Positions 1 through 14,800 of a stretch of DNA of 64,000 nt are shown piece after piece (position 1 is the stretch's first letter; each line of letters begins with the position of its first letter). Under the pieces are notes generated by a model, which saw only the letters and a program-made list of their open reading frames with translations, made no database searches and had not been told where the DNA came from. The position numbers were made by a program, and so were the translations under genes. This DNA comes from Allodiplogaster sudhausi (taxonomy: Eukaryota; Nematoda; Chromadorea; Rhabditida; Diplogasteridae): NCBI GenBank assembly GCA_945643635.1, contig CALZFC010000059.1:1464501-1528500 (forward strand), in the 5' to 3' direction.

Positions 1-1335
1 TTTTATTTTTATAGATATGTAAGTTATTTGTCAACCTCTGTTATGGATTATGAATAAATATATGCTTAAATTATGCACGCAAAAGGTGTGTTATGAATTC
101 TGCTTCTGTTAAGTCCATTTCTATTATGTTAGCCCGTTTTAAGAAAGCGCTTAACAGTCGTTAATCCTGGTGAAGTTCGAATAGAGCCAGCTACAATTGC
201 TTTTGTAACATCTTTTCCGCCAAGCTTTTAATGCCAGTTTCATATTTTCTCATCTTCTAAACGATTCGCGTGAATGATGTCGAAAGAACGGAACGAGAGA
301 GGCTAAAACAGTTCTTCGAGAGAATGCGAGGGTTTGACTTCGTCGTCAGCACTTCACTTTATTAATCCGGTCCAGATCCGCCACCCTTCCCTCCCCCTTC
401 TCTCACCGTCCCTAGTCGGATTTCCGCTTACATGGAACGTATTATTAGAGAAAAGAGAGAGAAAGATAAATAGAGAAAGAGAGAGATGAGGATAATGAAT
501 GAGGTAAGAGTGATGAGAGCAAAAGATGAGAAGATTAGAGATTCGGATAAAGATAAAACTAAAGTGCCGAAGGACGAAATAGGAAAGGGCGAAAAGTAAA
601 ATGGCACCATTTTTGGAACAGTTCAGACCGCTCATGAATGCTAAATTTCTGCACGTTTCCCTTCTCGTTATCTCTCCTTTCCTCTTTCATTCTCTCTCGC
701 TCACTCCCTCTCTCCTTCTTTCTCTCTCTCTCTCTCCCTCTCCCTCTCCTTCACTCTTCTCTCTCTCTATCTCTCTCGTCCCCCTCTCTAACTTTCCTAA
801 AAGGGATTTTAGAGGTCTCATTAGTGTCTGCAATCTTCTGGGAATATTTATTATACACATGTTTTTTTTAATCAAATTTAGTCGCAACGCATTTTAACCT
901 TCACAAATGCTTTTATTCCAATGAAATTTTAAATGTGTATGTAGACAGACCGCTGCTGGAATCTCCTTTATCCTTTATGCCATTTCTCAACTTCTTATCA
1001 ATGGATATCACTTGTCGCCGTCAGCGGAAGAGCATTCTTTTCATCATCATCCATGATATTCTATGCAAACTTTCGACAAGGAAAACAGTAAGTTCCCTCT
1101 AGCAAAAGAAAAGAACAAACACAAATTACGGCGTGAAAATGGAGGAAAATGGTAGGTGAGGTGTCATTCGATAGCTCTAGCACCGACTCTACTATGGGCT
1201 TTGGCTTCCGTGTGGCTTCTGTTTTCAACTTCTTATACTTGTTAGCCGTCTGGCACTTTGTATTGTTATGGCTGTTGGACTTTGTTAGCACTTTCACGCT
1301 CTTTCTCCTTCCTTCCTTCCTTCTCCTTTCCTCTT

Positions 1336-1376
<41 letters not shown>

Positions 1377-1446
1377 TTCTCACTTTTTCACCTGCTCTCT
1401 CTCTCCTTCCCTCGCTCTCCTTCCCCTTTCCTCATGTCTCTCTACC

Positions 1447-1498
<52 letters not shown>

Positions 1499-2640
1499 CT
1501 CCCTTATCCCGATTCTCTCTTCCAACCGTTCTTTTCATGTTTCCTCTTATGAGCCAGTTTCACCTTTTCATTCTTTTGTCGTCTTTATTCAGTCTCTCGT
1601 TGCTAGGGTTGAGGGCGTGAGAAAAAAGAAGAGAATGAAAGTGAAAAAGTAAAGGCAAAAAGAGTCTGAAGTTGAGACAGAAGCGATGGAGACAGAAAAG
1701 GAAAGGGAGAAAAAGAGAAAGAGGGAGAGATAAAGGAAGAGAGATCGAGAGAGAGAGAGGAGAGAGAGAAAGGAATAAAGGGACTTGGAGAAAGATAAAG
1801 AGAGGGGAGAGGGGGGCAAAATTGCGAACAACCAGGAGTCTCATCAGAATATGACATTTTTTTCATGTGGAGGACTCCGGAAAGGTTGAGAGAAGCAAAG
1901 AGTGGGAAGTTGTGAACTGAGAGAGAGAGGAAGAAAGAGAGAAAGAGAAAGAGAGAGAGAGAGAGAGAGTAAGAGAGATAAAGATGAGATGTGATGAAGT
2001 TGGAGGCTCATGCATTCACGAGTGTAGCGGCGAGACATGTAGCAGCGGAGACTTCTTCTCAAATTCGTCTCGGAACCAGAGACACTTTTATTCTTTCGCT
2101 AATACATCAAAAGCCACTGTTGATTCCGTCGATCTCTTCTCATTTTGCATCTCCCCACCCCTTTCGTTCGCTCCAACTTGTTTGCCATGTCTATACGTAA
2201 TGGTGGCAATAAACACACCCAAAGAACCCCGTTTTTACGACCTTGTCTTGCACTTGGATATATGTAGCACTGCAAAAAGAAATATGCTTGCTCAAGAGGC
2301 GTTTCTTTTTGGGTCCACTTATAATCTCGTAACGCGTTCTTCTGTGTTTTCATCTTTTGTTTTTATAAATTGAACAAACAAGTTTAATTAATGGCTGCTA
2401 TACAATGCTCTTGTGAAATTGTTCTTCCTCGTTTTCTCGTGAAGAGTTGTGCCTGAAGCACAAGATGCTGCTCTCTCTCATCTCATAAACGAATGTTCTC
2501 ATTCATTATTGCCAATTTGGCACGCATCCGCAAGTTTCCTTCAAGAAATTTATTCTGTTCTCATTTTCGATAACAACTTATGAACTTATCAATTTTCGAT
2601 GTCTTTCTTTTCTTCTCTCTTTTTCTCTCTTTCTTTCTTA
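1..2640. other. Intergenic DNA with long pyrimidine/purine tracts
   Basis: No gene is supported here. The stretch is dominated by imperfect (CT)n and (GA)n tracts, with the densest blocks near 690-780, 1330-1380, 1450-1500, 1700-1780 and 1920-1980. Open frames over these tracts encode only Ser/Leu/Phe/Arg/Glu strings and appear on both strands, which is expected from the low-complexity composition. I saw no splice-phased exons, conserved protein motifs or RNA genes. Confidence 0.6.
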
Positions 2641-3910
2641 AGACAGCCTCTCCGTAAGACTCGAGCACGGCATTATTGGGTACTGCACTGGGGAATTTTT
2701 TCCGATTTCGCTTATGAAAATTGGCTCACCTATACAACTCGACGTCCTCTACAACATACCGTATATTTTAATTTTTTCAGAAAAATTACGTTCGATAAAC
2801 AGTACAGTACCCTTCAAAATATGATGAACCATAACTCGGCTAATTTTCCGAATTTGAAGAAATCAAAGATACCATTTGATAGCCCTTTGGATGCTCTTCA
2901 AATTGATCATACGTAAAATTTTCTAAAAAATCAATTTCGACCCAAAACACGGCCCTGAACATTTTTTTTGACCACTTTTTGGCAAATTTTTGATCATTTT
3001 TGGAAAGAGTACTCTGCAGTTTTTTGATATGTTGTAGCGCGTGAAATTTGCTACAAGAATTCGTTTAAGTCAATAACATAGCGGTAGGCACACCTTGCGA
3101 AAAATGCGCGCGAAATGGCGCATTTTCGGTCGCCGAGACACAGTGCAAGCGCATTCATTGGTCCATAACTACGCTCAATCGTAATCTTTCAAAATCGTAA
3201 GTATATCATCTTAGAGCTCTCATGGAGATCTTCAAATGTTACGAACAAACTTTTATTGAAAAGTTTGGATTTATATGGGAAATTTCGTTTTGTATGATAA
3301 GAAGGCTTAAAAAACTACTTCAGAAACATTTCCACACTCCCAGTCATACATCATAAGAAAGAGGATGAAATTTGGTACAAGATGAACCCCTTTAAATGAA
3401 ATTCCATGCGTACGAACTTTTGTTATAAGCCATAAAAGAAGAGTCAGTAGCGTTACTGTCATTTCGTCCAAGTATTCATTGTTTAGTTTATTCGAATTAG
3501 AATATTCCAATCCTTTTTTTCTACACTTTTTCCATAAGGCCTTGTTATCCTTCTCTTTCCAAAAATGAACAAAAATTTGCCAAAAAGTTTTCAAAAAATG
3601 TTCAGGGCCGTGTTTTGGGTCGAAAATCGATTTTTTAGAAACTTTTACGCATGATCAATTTGAAGAGCGTCCAACGGGCTATCGAACGGTATCTTTTATT
3701 TCGTCAAATTCGGAAAATTAGACGAGTTATGGTTCATCATATTTTGAAGGGTACTGTACTGTTTCCCGAACGGAATTTTTCTGAAAAAAATTAAAATGTA
3801 CGGTATGTTGTAGAGGACGTCGAGTTGCATAGGTGAGCCAATTTTCATAAGCGAAATCGAAAAAAATTCCCCAGTGCAGGTCGTGCTCAAAGGCTACAGA
3901 CATGCTGTCT
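2641..3910. mobile_element. Fold-back DNA element with about 360-bp terminal inverted repeats
   Basis: The left arm (2641 to about 3008) is a near-perfect reverse complement of the right arm (about 3554 to 3910). Shared tracts include the end AGACAGC/GCTGTCT, the stretch around ACGGCCCTGAACATTTTTT, and CTCGACGTCCTCTACAACAT. Both ends abut TA inside TTAA, so the target duplication is TA (Tc1/mariner-like) or TTAA (piggyBac-like); the sequence does not decide. The 545-bp middle has no transposase-like reading frame. I infer a non-autonomous fold-back element (MITE). Confidence 0.85.
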
Positions 3911-4777
3911 TAAATGGTGCCATTTCTCTCGCTAAACTTCTTCAACATTTCAATATTTACCGGCAGATACAAAGTTCCAACGACCACGTCAAGATTTGTG
4001 CCTTTCCTCTCTGTTAAACGCATGGAACACGTCTACGAAAGTGACAAGTGCAATTTTCTCTCTTGGTCGACATCTACTCGATCTTGATCTCTCGTTATCC
4101 TTCTTCTTCTCGCTAGTCAAGAAACTTCAAGGACTTTATTAAATTTGTAAAATGCACTCGGCTGCATCGCGCACGCTCTTTTAATGCTCATGCTCAAATT
4201 GCAAACCCATGGGAGGTCCCTCTGAATAGTTGCAGCAGCAAACTCCAGCACATTTTCTATCGGAAAAGATGCTCTCTACATCGTCCGCGATTTCTCGAAC
4301 TTCGATGTATGTACATAAATACATATGTATAGGTACATATGTATACATATACATACCAAAACTAGAAAAAAATTAAACTAATTTCTCTTAAGAAAAATCT
4401 TAGCCAACCTTATTTCATTTATATGATGGATGGTATCCTAGTAGGCACATTTATCATTATCGCTTGATTTACATATATGTACATTTGTTTTACACGTGTA
4501 CATGTATGTAATCCATACTTTTATTCGCCATTTGTTTTCGCTCGAAAGAAAATAAAGGCCCAACCTTCATCCGGGAGTTAGAAAAGCCGGAACTTGGAAG
4601 AGATTTGCGCGAAAACAATTGCGTCTCTATGCCGACAGCCACTTAGCACCCTGAACAACCTTTTAGACGAAGAGTCATTTTCAAAGCTTGGGCCCCGCTT
4701 TTCTTCTTCTTCTTTTCCTTCTTCCTCTTCTTTTCCTTCTTCTGTTCTTCTTCATCTTCCGCTTGTCTTCTCTTCGA
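3911..4777. other. Intergenic region upstream of the synaptotagmin gene
   Basis: No coding signal is evident. The region carries CATA/TATG-type microsatellite at about 4305-4355 and 4470-4510, and a TTC/TCT-rich run at 4700-4770 just before the synaptotagmin start codon. It may contain the promoter and 5' UTR, but I see no clear TATA box. Confidence 0.4.
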
Positions 4778-7700
4778 ATGCTGGACGTCGGCTTCTCGTC
4801 CGTGCTTCTGCCGGCCTACGCTGTCTGGGCGGCCGTCGGCGCACTCTGCCTCTCCGTTGCATTGCTCGCGGCGGCGTTCTACAAGGTAAATACATAGGAT
4901 AGTAAAAAAAATATTTTTTTTTAAATATTTAAAGAATTAATTTTTTTTATAACGATACTATAGTAAAAACTATTAGTAAATAGTGAAAATAATGAAAGAC
5001 ATGACCATATTTGCACTTAATAACGACATAATTTTTTCTATTCTTTTGAAAATGGAAAAAATAAGAAGACATTGAAGAAAAAAATATTTTAATTGAAATT
5101 GATATATTTGTGCAGCATATAAGAAAGAGAAAAAAATATCGTTGAAGATGGATTTATCATAAAAAGGAGCATTTCTAACATTTAGTTTTCCTATTTTTGT
5201 AGATTCGTAACCCGGGCAGCCTCGACGACATCGAATGCGCGCAGCAGGCGCGGCTCTTCAGGTTGTTTGACGAGCCATCGTTAACTCTTCTCATTCGTTT
5301 AATTACGTATTTTACTTTTTTTTAATACGCATTAACAGTAATTTTTTTACATAATATATGTACATTACATATTATCTAATTAATATAAGTGAACATATGG
5401 TTACATATGTAGCAAATTTCCATATCATTCTTTCACATGATTAGCTGTGCCGAAAATTTACATGTTCTTCTCTTTTGCAGTGCTTCCAATCTGTCGCCCG
5501 GTCTTCTGACTTCGTCACTTCAAGTGCAGCCGTCTCTCAAGAGTCGACTAGGTGTCACTATTCCATGGCGCAAGAATTCGGTTCGGGGTGCTTAATTTTT
5601 TTAAAAGAATTTTTTATTCATAAAAAAACTTTCTTTGAGTTATTTTTTAATTTAATGAAGAACCTTTTTAAAGTGCCAAAACATTTGCAGTCTCAACAGG
5701 TGATTGACATGCTTCGTCCGGAAGCCGTCCAGGAGTACCGCGGAAGGCTGCATTTCTCGCTCGCATACGAAGGTCAATAATTTCTTTGCTATGCATTTAG
5801 AGCTACATTAATGCTCATTTCATTCAGAGAGAATTTCTTTTTTAAAACTCAATTTTGAATTCGCTCCATCTGACCTGACACGAGGGCGAAAAAGTATGCT
5901 ACTTATCGTTAGTTAAATTAGAGAGACGCGAATACATTAGTCTAGAAAATTCAAATAGATTACGTTTAAGCTTCGTGCTCATCTAATATATACATACATA
6001 CATACATATTTGCAGTCCAGAAAGAAGATTTTCTATTTTTAGTCGAATCGTCAACGATGCTTCTCAGGCTAATCGAAGCAATCGATCTACCGATCAAAGA
6101 CTTCACAGGTAGAATATGTTCAATCTTCAAAAATAGTTTTGTGTTTTACTGTTAGAAGAATCCTTTTTCTCAATTCTTGCTCATAATTCATCAGTATTTA
6201 TACTTACCAAAGAATAACAAAATAGCAGAGGCCAAGAATGCAATGAAAATACATAGCAATTCTAGCTTGGTTCCAGCTGTTCCCAACTTGTTAACATTAA
6301 CGATGCATAGTGTAGGTGTTGGATAAAGTAGTAAATAGCCTCAGAGGACGCTAAGGGCACTTGGCCTGTTCCGCTGTTGTTTTCCTCCGAGACCTCCTTT
6401 GAGGAACACCACCCTGTCACGATATCTGTTCATCCTATCTTGAATGAAATGAGACAAAAATGCAAGGAATTGATTATACGAAGAGGGGAGAAGGAAGAAG
6501 GAAAGAGGAGGGAAGATAGAAATAGTGGTTTAAATGGTAAGGGATTGAGAGAACGTAGGAGAAAGAGAGAGAGAGAGAGAGAGAGAGGGAGAAGGAGAGG
6601 GAGGGAGAGAGAAAGAAAGAAAAGCTCATAAGGAAAGAACGGTACGCTGCACAATGGAGCGAGAATTGCCTGAAGCATAATGCAAAACCATAAACGATTT
6701 TATATTTATTTTGCTGGCTCTTTAGGAAACATCTCTCGCTATTTTCTCCCGGAAAGCACTTTATCATTCCTTCCATGTCCGCCAATGTTACCGCATTACA
6801 AGTACTGCACTCCTTTGGATGTCCACCGTTCCCACGATATTTTCGCATGCCTCTTTTCCCTCTTTCTCTACCTCTCTCCATTTATCTTCCGCTTCACCAA
6901 TCCCGTATATAGACTTGATAAGAAAAAGAAAACCTCGGAAACTATAGACTCCCACGCTGTGCACCTGCTCGACTTAACCTCCATTCTGAATCTAGCAAGA
7001 GCCATAAAGCCTTGACTTGCACGCTTCTCGAACCAGAGCAGCTTTCAAAGTATTTCCGCCTGAGGAATAATAGCTCACCCTCAAGAAGAACTATTTTCCC
7101 GCTCAAGAACTATTTCCCCGCCAGAATCAATGTCCAATCTCGTCAGTCGCGAAAGAAGAGCGTCAGAATGTGCGTTTCTCCTCGCTCGCAGAATTTAAAT
7201 CTCTCCCTATTTTTATGTCAAAGTCAATTACAAGAAAGAAGTTAGCTACAAAAATACATGTATGTATGTCTAGACAGCTTCGCACATTTCTTGAACAAAT
7301 TCTGATTCGAACTAGAAAGAATCACATTTCTAATATCAAATCGCCCTTTTTAATTCATGAATGATAACTATTTTAAAAACTTTTCTATAAATGAAGGAAT
7401 AAAGGACTCTCTCTCTCTCCCTCCCTCTCTCCCTCTCTCTTTCTTCCTCTCTCTTTCTCCCTCTCTCTCTCCTCAGGCAGCTCTGACCCGTACGTGCGTG
7501 CCTTTCTGCTGGACGCGCCCGCGCCTTGCGAACAGCGAACTCGCGTCCATCGACGGAGTCTCGCACCCAAGTTTGACGAGATGCTCTCGTTTCCAGGTAA
7601 GAATTATAATATTTTTATTATTTTTATTATTCTAAATTTAAAAAGATCTTTATAGTTATTTGACATCTATATACTTAATATTATATGTTTCATTTTTTTT

Positions 7701-10341
7701 TAAAATATTTATCATAATCATTGTTGATTACTTTGGTCACCCAATCATATTTTGATAATAGATTAATTTTACAGGGTTTAAATATGCAAAAGTACATGTG
7801 GGAGGAGATATGTACATACATATATGTATGTATGTACTTTAATAAAGTCTGCTCGACAGACATTTTATCTAGACGCCGAGTTTCGCCTGCACAGACGACA
7901 TCCATCGAGTTACTTGACGGATTCACTTTGCCTAATCTACACGAGACGCACAACAACATGTCACAAAGTCTTCTCGAAACTCGTCTCTTCGTTGCCCGTG
8001 GTCATCACGAAGAAGTAACGAGAAAATCGCATCTCTTCTAATCTCCCCCCTCGTTGTCTGACTCTCTCCATTTCCTCGAATCCCTCGACAACTGTCTGCT
8101 CGTCTGCCTGTCTTCCTTGGCCAGAATCAGAGAACGCCGAGTAATTTGACTAGTCTCGTCATGTGAATGACACACGGACTGACACACTTCGTCTATGTGT
8201 TTTCTGTCAGCCCGAGAACACACAAAAGACTAAAAGACGGAGGCAAAAAATGCCACTGAAACATCTTGGCCCTCTAACTTTGCCTAAAGAGTGCTTGTCA
8301 AGTGCCAAAGCGACCTCCTGACATGCCACAAGGTAGACTGTAAGGAGCATCCCGAACAGAGTGGGAAACGTTCCTACGATACTGTCTCATTGGATAGCGT
8401 CTCAGACTCTAGTGCTAGACGTCACGGGTTCGAAGCCGTTGTGGATGCATCATTTTGCCCACACAACCACGCAAGTCGACTGCAATGCTTTCATGATGCT
8501 GAAATGACAGATATCATTTTGATCTGGTCGTGTAATTCTTCACTGAAGCGCCGGAAGGAATTTGGATGGAATATCATGTGAAGGTCTTCCGTGGTGCGTG
8601 ATGCTCGCGCAGACCCGGGTTTCAGTCGCGCTTATCTCTTATCTCTTATCTCTCTCTTCCCTCAATGCTTACGCTCCTAATTTTAGCTCAGGACCTTCTT
8701 AGAATAGCAGTTTGAGCCTAGTCTTGCGATGAATTGATGAGTGAAAAAGCCGCTTGCGCAAGCGTACACAAGGATTGAGCAGTTGCCTGAATTCATCTAC
8801 TAAAATCTTCAATCACACTCCATACTATGTAAAGATGAAAATCACACCCACTGCAGAATTCTTCTTGCATCAGGATGATCTAGCGAAACCGAAGGAAGAT
8901 AAACTTAGGATTTTCATTCTGATCCTCTCTTCCTCTACCTCACCTTCTGATCTATTTCATCATTTCTTCATAGCATCTCTTTTTTCCTTGTAGAAATTCC
9001 TTTCCGCGAGACAAATAATTAGAACTTCCTGACATTTTTCGTCAAAGCAGCGTGTCTTTTCGCTTTCGTTTGGGAGCGCTCTTACTATTTACGCATTTTT
9101 TTTTTAATTCGCTCTAATCACGACCTATTTACTCTACGAATGTATGTATGTATCTATCACTAAAATGTTTCTAAACTGTTACATATTTCTTCCATCCGCA
9201 ATTTCCGGCTGACATCAATATGTTCTGATAATTATAGTCGCATTGAATATATATATGTGATTGAACGCTCAAGAAATATATGTATTAAAAGTCACGTCAA
9301 CGGGAATATTCAAGAAGGACTTGATTGGTTGCGAGAACAACAAAAAAACCGGTTAAATCGAGAACAACTTTTTCACTTACTTTCAAGTAATAGCTTTATT
9401 TTCTTCGTGTCAGGAAAAAGGTGCGAATTTGAACTTGGATTTTTTTGGGCTCACGTTAGGATAAGTGCCACTGCAGCTCGTGCCCCAACTTTGAATGCTT
9501 TTTACTTCCTCGTCTCTTTGAGGACTCACTCGGGCACGTGACCGTAACCGTGTGTATTGTGTCTTTACTCTTTCTTCTTCCCCTGAACTCCTGGCCCGCG
9601 CTAAACCTCTTGTACCCCTGACAATGGAGGGGGCGCTCAGTCAAGCACACGCGGGCGGCTCTCATTCAATCAGGCGACGTGGGCAGCGAAAGAGCAATTG
9701 GGGAGAGAGAGAGGAGGGATTAAGAGGGAACGAGAGAGGGAGAGAGGGAGAGGGAGAGAGAGAAGGAGAGAAGGAGAGAGAAGGAATGAGAAATAGTGAG
9801 AGAGAGAGAGAGGGGGAGAGAGAGAGAGTGGCGACTGAACGAACGAGGGCAAGAGAAAGATGGAGGAAACAGCGTGGAAAAGAAGGTTCCTAGGGTTTGG
9901 CGATTTTTTTGCGCTTTATGTCTATGCGTCGTCAATCTTTATATTCTGTATTTCTCGCTCTCTGATTGCCCTCTTTTCTCGCAATATCTCTCTCTTTCTC
10001 TCTTTCTCTCTTTCTCTCTCATTCTCTCTCTTTTTCTCTCTTTTTCTCTTTATCTCTCTCTCTCACTCTCTTTCTCTCTCTACATCTTTCTCCATCACTT
10101 TCCCTAACAATATGTACATATGTGCAAGACTAGAATGTTAGCCATGCGTCAAGAAAAGATCAGAGAAATAAGTGGTGGCAAATTCTTTCCATATCGTTAA
10201 GCCCTTCTTCCTGCAAAGCAAAAGATGCCTTCCTTAATCCCTCGGTAGAGATAAGAAAGTGAAGATGGCAAATATGCCCTTAAGCAGAGTGTAAGACCGA
10301 GAGAGACGAAGAGGGAACAAAGAAAATGAGAGAGGAAGACA

Positions 10342-10374
<33 letters not shown>

Positions 10375-10545
10375 TGAGAGAGAGCACGAGAGAGACAGAG
10401 AGAGAATGATGTAAGCCAAGATGGATAAATAATATGCCTTTTCCAGTTCCCGTGCCATTTGCCGAGAAGACAAGAGGAATTTCACACACACATTTCACGC
10501 GGCGATTTGTCACGTTCGGTTTTTTGGCCATTCCGACTCTCAATC

Positions 10546-10588
<43 letters not shown>

Positions 10589-11784
10589 CTCTTTCTCTCC
10601 GCCCTCCTAATGCGGTGTCTCCGGGGGCCCCTCAGACGATTGCAAGTTAGAAGCATGCGCGCAATGTTAGATGCAAATATGCCATGAAACCGGCAATCTT
10701 TTTCGCCCGCCAAGCCATCCATCGCCTCTTCTTCTTGCCTGCTCTGATATTCTTAGTGGAAAAGAGCCCCTTACTTGTCTTCGCTTCATTTCCATGAGTC
10801 ACTTGTGAGTCACTCATAGAGAGTTGCTATTTTTACATTCACTACTCAGACTTGCGTCGCACTTTCTCAACTTTCACGGGCTGTGTAATGCGCGAGAGGC
10901 TGAATCTGTCCGTTTTTTAACATCAAAAACAAAAAAAAAACAATTCATCTTTATTTTCTGTCTAGAATCAGACAGAAGACCATTTCTATTACTGAAAAAA
11001 ATGCAACCTTCGTAATCATGCCATTTGTATGCTGTAAGTGAAAATAGTATTTATATTCTCTTGAGCATTTACGCTACTTATAAGTCAAGGTCGAAAGTTA
11101 CGCCCTGAGTAACCAGTAGGCGTTGGCGAGAAATATTCAATCTCTCTGACTTGTGACATCCATTCACACACATCTTCCGTGTTTGCGTTATCTCAATCGT
11201 GTGTCTTTTGTGGACCTCTCGAGTACATACGCTGTAGCCAAAAAAAGATGACTGGAATCGAATGTCACATCTTTTTCTCCTCCTTTTGCCGACACCGGCA
11301 AAACCTACTCATTTCTACTTTGATCTACTTGATCTCTCATAGACAGTACTATAGTAATATAGTATTGTCAACGAGAGAACACTACAGTAATATACCTATT
11401 ATATATATATATATATATTTTTTTTTTCGCTATTTCTTTTCGCTTTTCTCTCTCTCTACTTCTCTCTCTCTCTCTCAATTCATTCTTTGCTTACTTTCAT
11501 AAATGCATGGGTCTAGTTCTGCAACCAAGGATCTGCTCAGGTTTAATAGACGACTTAGGAAAGGTATGGGTTACTCTCGTTTAAGAATCAAAGTTCTCTC
11601 TGGTGAGACCGTTCTCGCATGTTCCTCTTCGACCTTGAATATTCCTTCTTTCGCGCTCGAACGCCTTTGGAAAATCGGGAAAACGCCAAGATGCACTCTT
11701 ACTAGATTAGGCATGCTTCGGAGAGTTCGTCCTTTTCTCTCTATCTTGCTCTCTCCCTCTCTTTCTCCCTCCCCCTCTCTCTCC

Positions 11785-11817
<33 letters not shown>

Positions 11818-14800
11818 GTCTCTCCTTCTCGCTCTCTCCGACTCTCTTCTTGTCCACTCCCCCTGTCTCACACTTCCCTGTATATAAAATCTTAAAATAC
11901 GCAGAAGAAAAGTGTGGTCCACATAAAGTCAGCGCAGCCGGTAGCAAATGACGAATTTTTCTTAATCGAAAACTCTTACCTCGCGACAGAATTATTCTAG
12001 ATTCCCATTTTCGCCCTCTCTTCATCCTTTCGCACTCCATATCCATTCTATGCTCTTTCCACTACAACCAAATTCGCCCCCTTTTTCATTGTTGGCAGCC
12101 AAGCTCTATTTGCCTTCTTGATGTTTACTGTTTACGCTCCTCGAACATGGTCTCCCCAGCGCATGTTTCGCGTGTCCTAACAGTGATGCGATTCTTTTGC
12201 ATATATGCACATGCTACTTAGGGGGCGTCAATTGGGATAATTGTACGTGTGAAGAAGGAAAGAAGAGGGCGGGGGAAGGCATTCAACAACAACTTAATGA
12301 TCGGCTAGACGCCGTTTCCTCTTTTCCTCTTTTGCCCACTCTACCCCCCCCCCCAACCCCCCACGCTGCCCCTAAAACCCGGCCCACTAATAGTTGTGTT
12401 GCTCTTTGTGCTTTTGAAAGTATGTTGCATGCGGAAAGGCTGACTTGCTTCTCCTCCTCCTCCTTTACCCTTGTCCCCCATTCAGCCCTTGTCCCTTTTA
12501 TCCTCAACCATATCCCCCCAAAGTCTTCCGGGCTTTATACGAGATGCCAAAGTCAGCTCTAAGCACACATTCTCACAATAAGCGATTTCCGACTTCCATC
12601 TCCTGCAATATCCATTTCTCTATCTCTCTGTCTCTCTAGCTATCTTTCTTTTTCTCTCTCTCTCTCTCTCTCTCGCACTCTCCTCCTCTCTTTCTCTACA
12701 TCTACCTTGTCCCAAAATGAAACGCTCTTTCCTCTTTCATCCTTCCGAACCAGACTATAGTGGCAAAGTCACCACTTTCCCTGAGCCGGATATCCTTTTG
12801 GTCTCGGTTGTATTGCCTTCTCTCTTTGAATCTGAGATATTTTTGCCTGTTCAACACTTTTCACTTACGATTGGCTAATGCGCCTTTCTTATTGGAAATA
12901 TTCCGGTTCGGATGCATTAAAGGTATATATGTATTCTCTAATGTACTAGATCGACTAGTGGCATGAATTAGAGTAAACCTACAGTATCCATTCTGTGTTC
13001 TCCGTGCAGGACCCAAGAAAGCACTGCTTGAATGGATCGTCTTGCCGCTTGTCATGCGATGCACGGCTTCATCACTCTTCCTGGAAGGCGCCGTTCGGCG
13101 CCGCCGCCAACTCGCGTCTCTGGCGGCTGCCGCGGTGGCGGCGGTGGTTATTCCCTTGCCGATCGCCGCGGCCTCATCTCGCCCGCCAAGCATGGCGCCA
13201 GAGGACTCATCTCGCCACTGCCGCATCGTAAGAGTCAGGGCATTTATGAGTAGCACCTGAGGGCCGTAAAATAGTAAAATATATATTCACATTTGAACTC
13301 ACGCGCTTTGTGGCTTAAAAAAGTGTTAGGAAATAAAAGTTAAATGTCCCCGTGCGGTTGCTTTTAGCAGAGAGCTAAAACGATGCGCCGTGATTCGAAT
13401 GATTGCATTAGAAGGGCACGGGACCAGAAGGTCTTCAAAAGAGTAAGCGGGCCCATGACGAGATCATGTGAGAGATGAAGCAGGGACTTCTTAAGCTTAT
13501 GCAGATTATTGTATTTGGTGCAAGGTTGATTAATATTTGTTGGTGCTGAAGATGCCAACGTGCTAAAGTCTACTCAAAGTTCAGCGGCTAGAAATGGGAC
13601 AGATAACATGCGTTAAGTGCAGCCCATACTGTAAAATGCAAAGCTGGCATATTAAACGTGCATGAATGATTACAATCAGACTGATAAAATATAATCTGTA
13701 AAGCTACAGATGCATTCGTATAACAACAGCAGCGAATATTTTCTTTTTTTATAGATATTATTTATGAATTCGTCTCAAAGTGAGAAATTGTGCTCATTTG
13801 TAGATCACTTTCCCCTTTAGAATGATTCCGTGGGAACGGCTCGGAAATGATATCGGGGAGACTAAAAAAAAAGTCGCCCGTTTGTATCGGGAGTCGGAGG
13901 GAAAGGCGAACATGACTTTTTCGCCATAAAACAAATTTATCACTTTAGAGTTACTCACTAAGAATATATTCATATCAGCGGGAGTGATAATGTGATCGGG
14001 GCTGAAAATTAACTTATGTTCACATGTACAACTGCAAATGTACAAGGTGTTTGGATAAGTCAGAAAGTCTTTAAACCTTTTCGTTGCAGGACATTCGATG
14101 CGGAAGCTCAACGACATGACGTTGGTGATGCAGGTGGGAATTTCCAGTATTCCTCTCTTAAATTTGCTTCCTTTTGAACACCTAAAAATGGTAATTAGAT
14201 TTATAAAGGAAAACAATTATGGCAATTAAAAAAACAAACGGAAATTTTGACACTGACTATAGCCCCAATTTTGAAGGTCATGGACTACGACCGTTTCTCA
14301 TCAGACGATCCGATCGGCGAGATTTTACTTCCGCTCAAGAACGTCAAATTCGAGAATGCGCCCGTCTACTGGAAGCATCTCCAGCGGCCGACCGTCAGCA
14401 AGGCGAGTACATTTTTTAGATTTTTAGTCTTTGCGTTCGTTCCTCTCTTTAAAATTTAGTTATATCTTTTAAAATTATGAAAAAGACTTGTTCCTGTAAG
14501 TAATTAATTTGTAACTAATTAATAATACTAATAATTATTATAATAATCTCTACAGGACCAATGCGGCGAGCTGATGTTATCCATCTCGTATCTGCCCGAG
14601 GCGCATAAAATCACCGTTTCCGTGATCAAAGCACGCTCACTCGCTGCCAAGGATAGGATCGGCTCTTCTGGTTAGAATTCGATGTAATACATTTATTTCT
14701 TTAAAAAAATAGTAAAATAAATCGAGCTGTTTTTTCTTCAACATAAGATAGATTACAAAAATATGCATTGTATATATGTATGTAATAATCAATATAATAA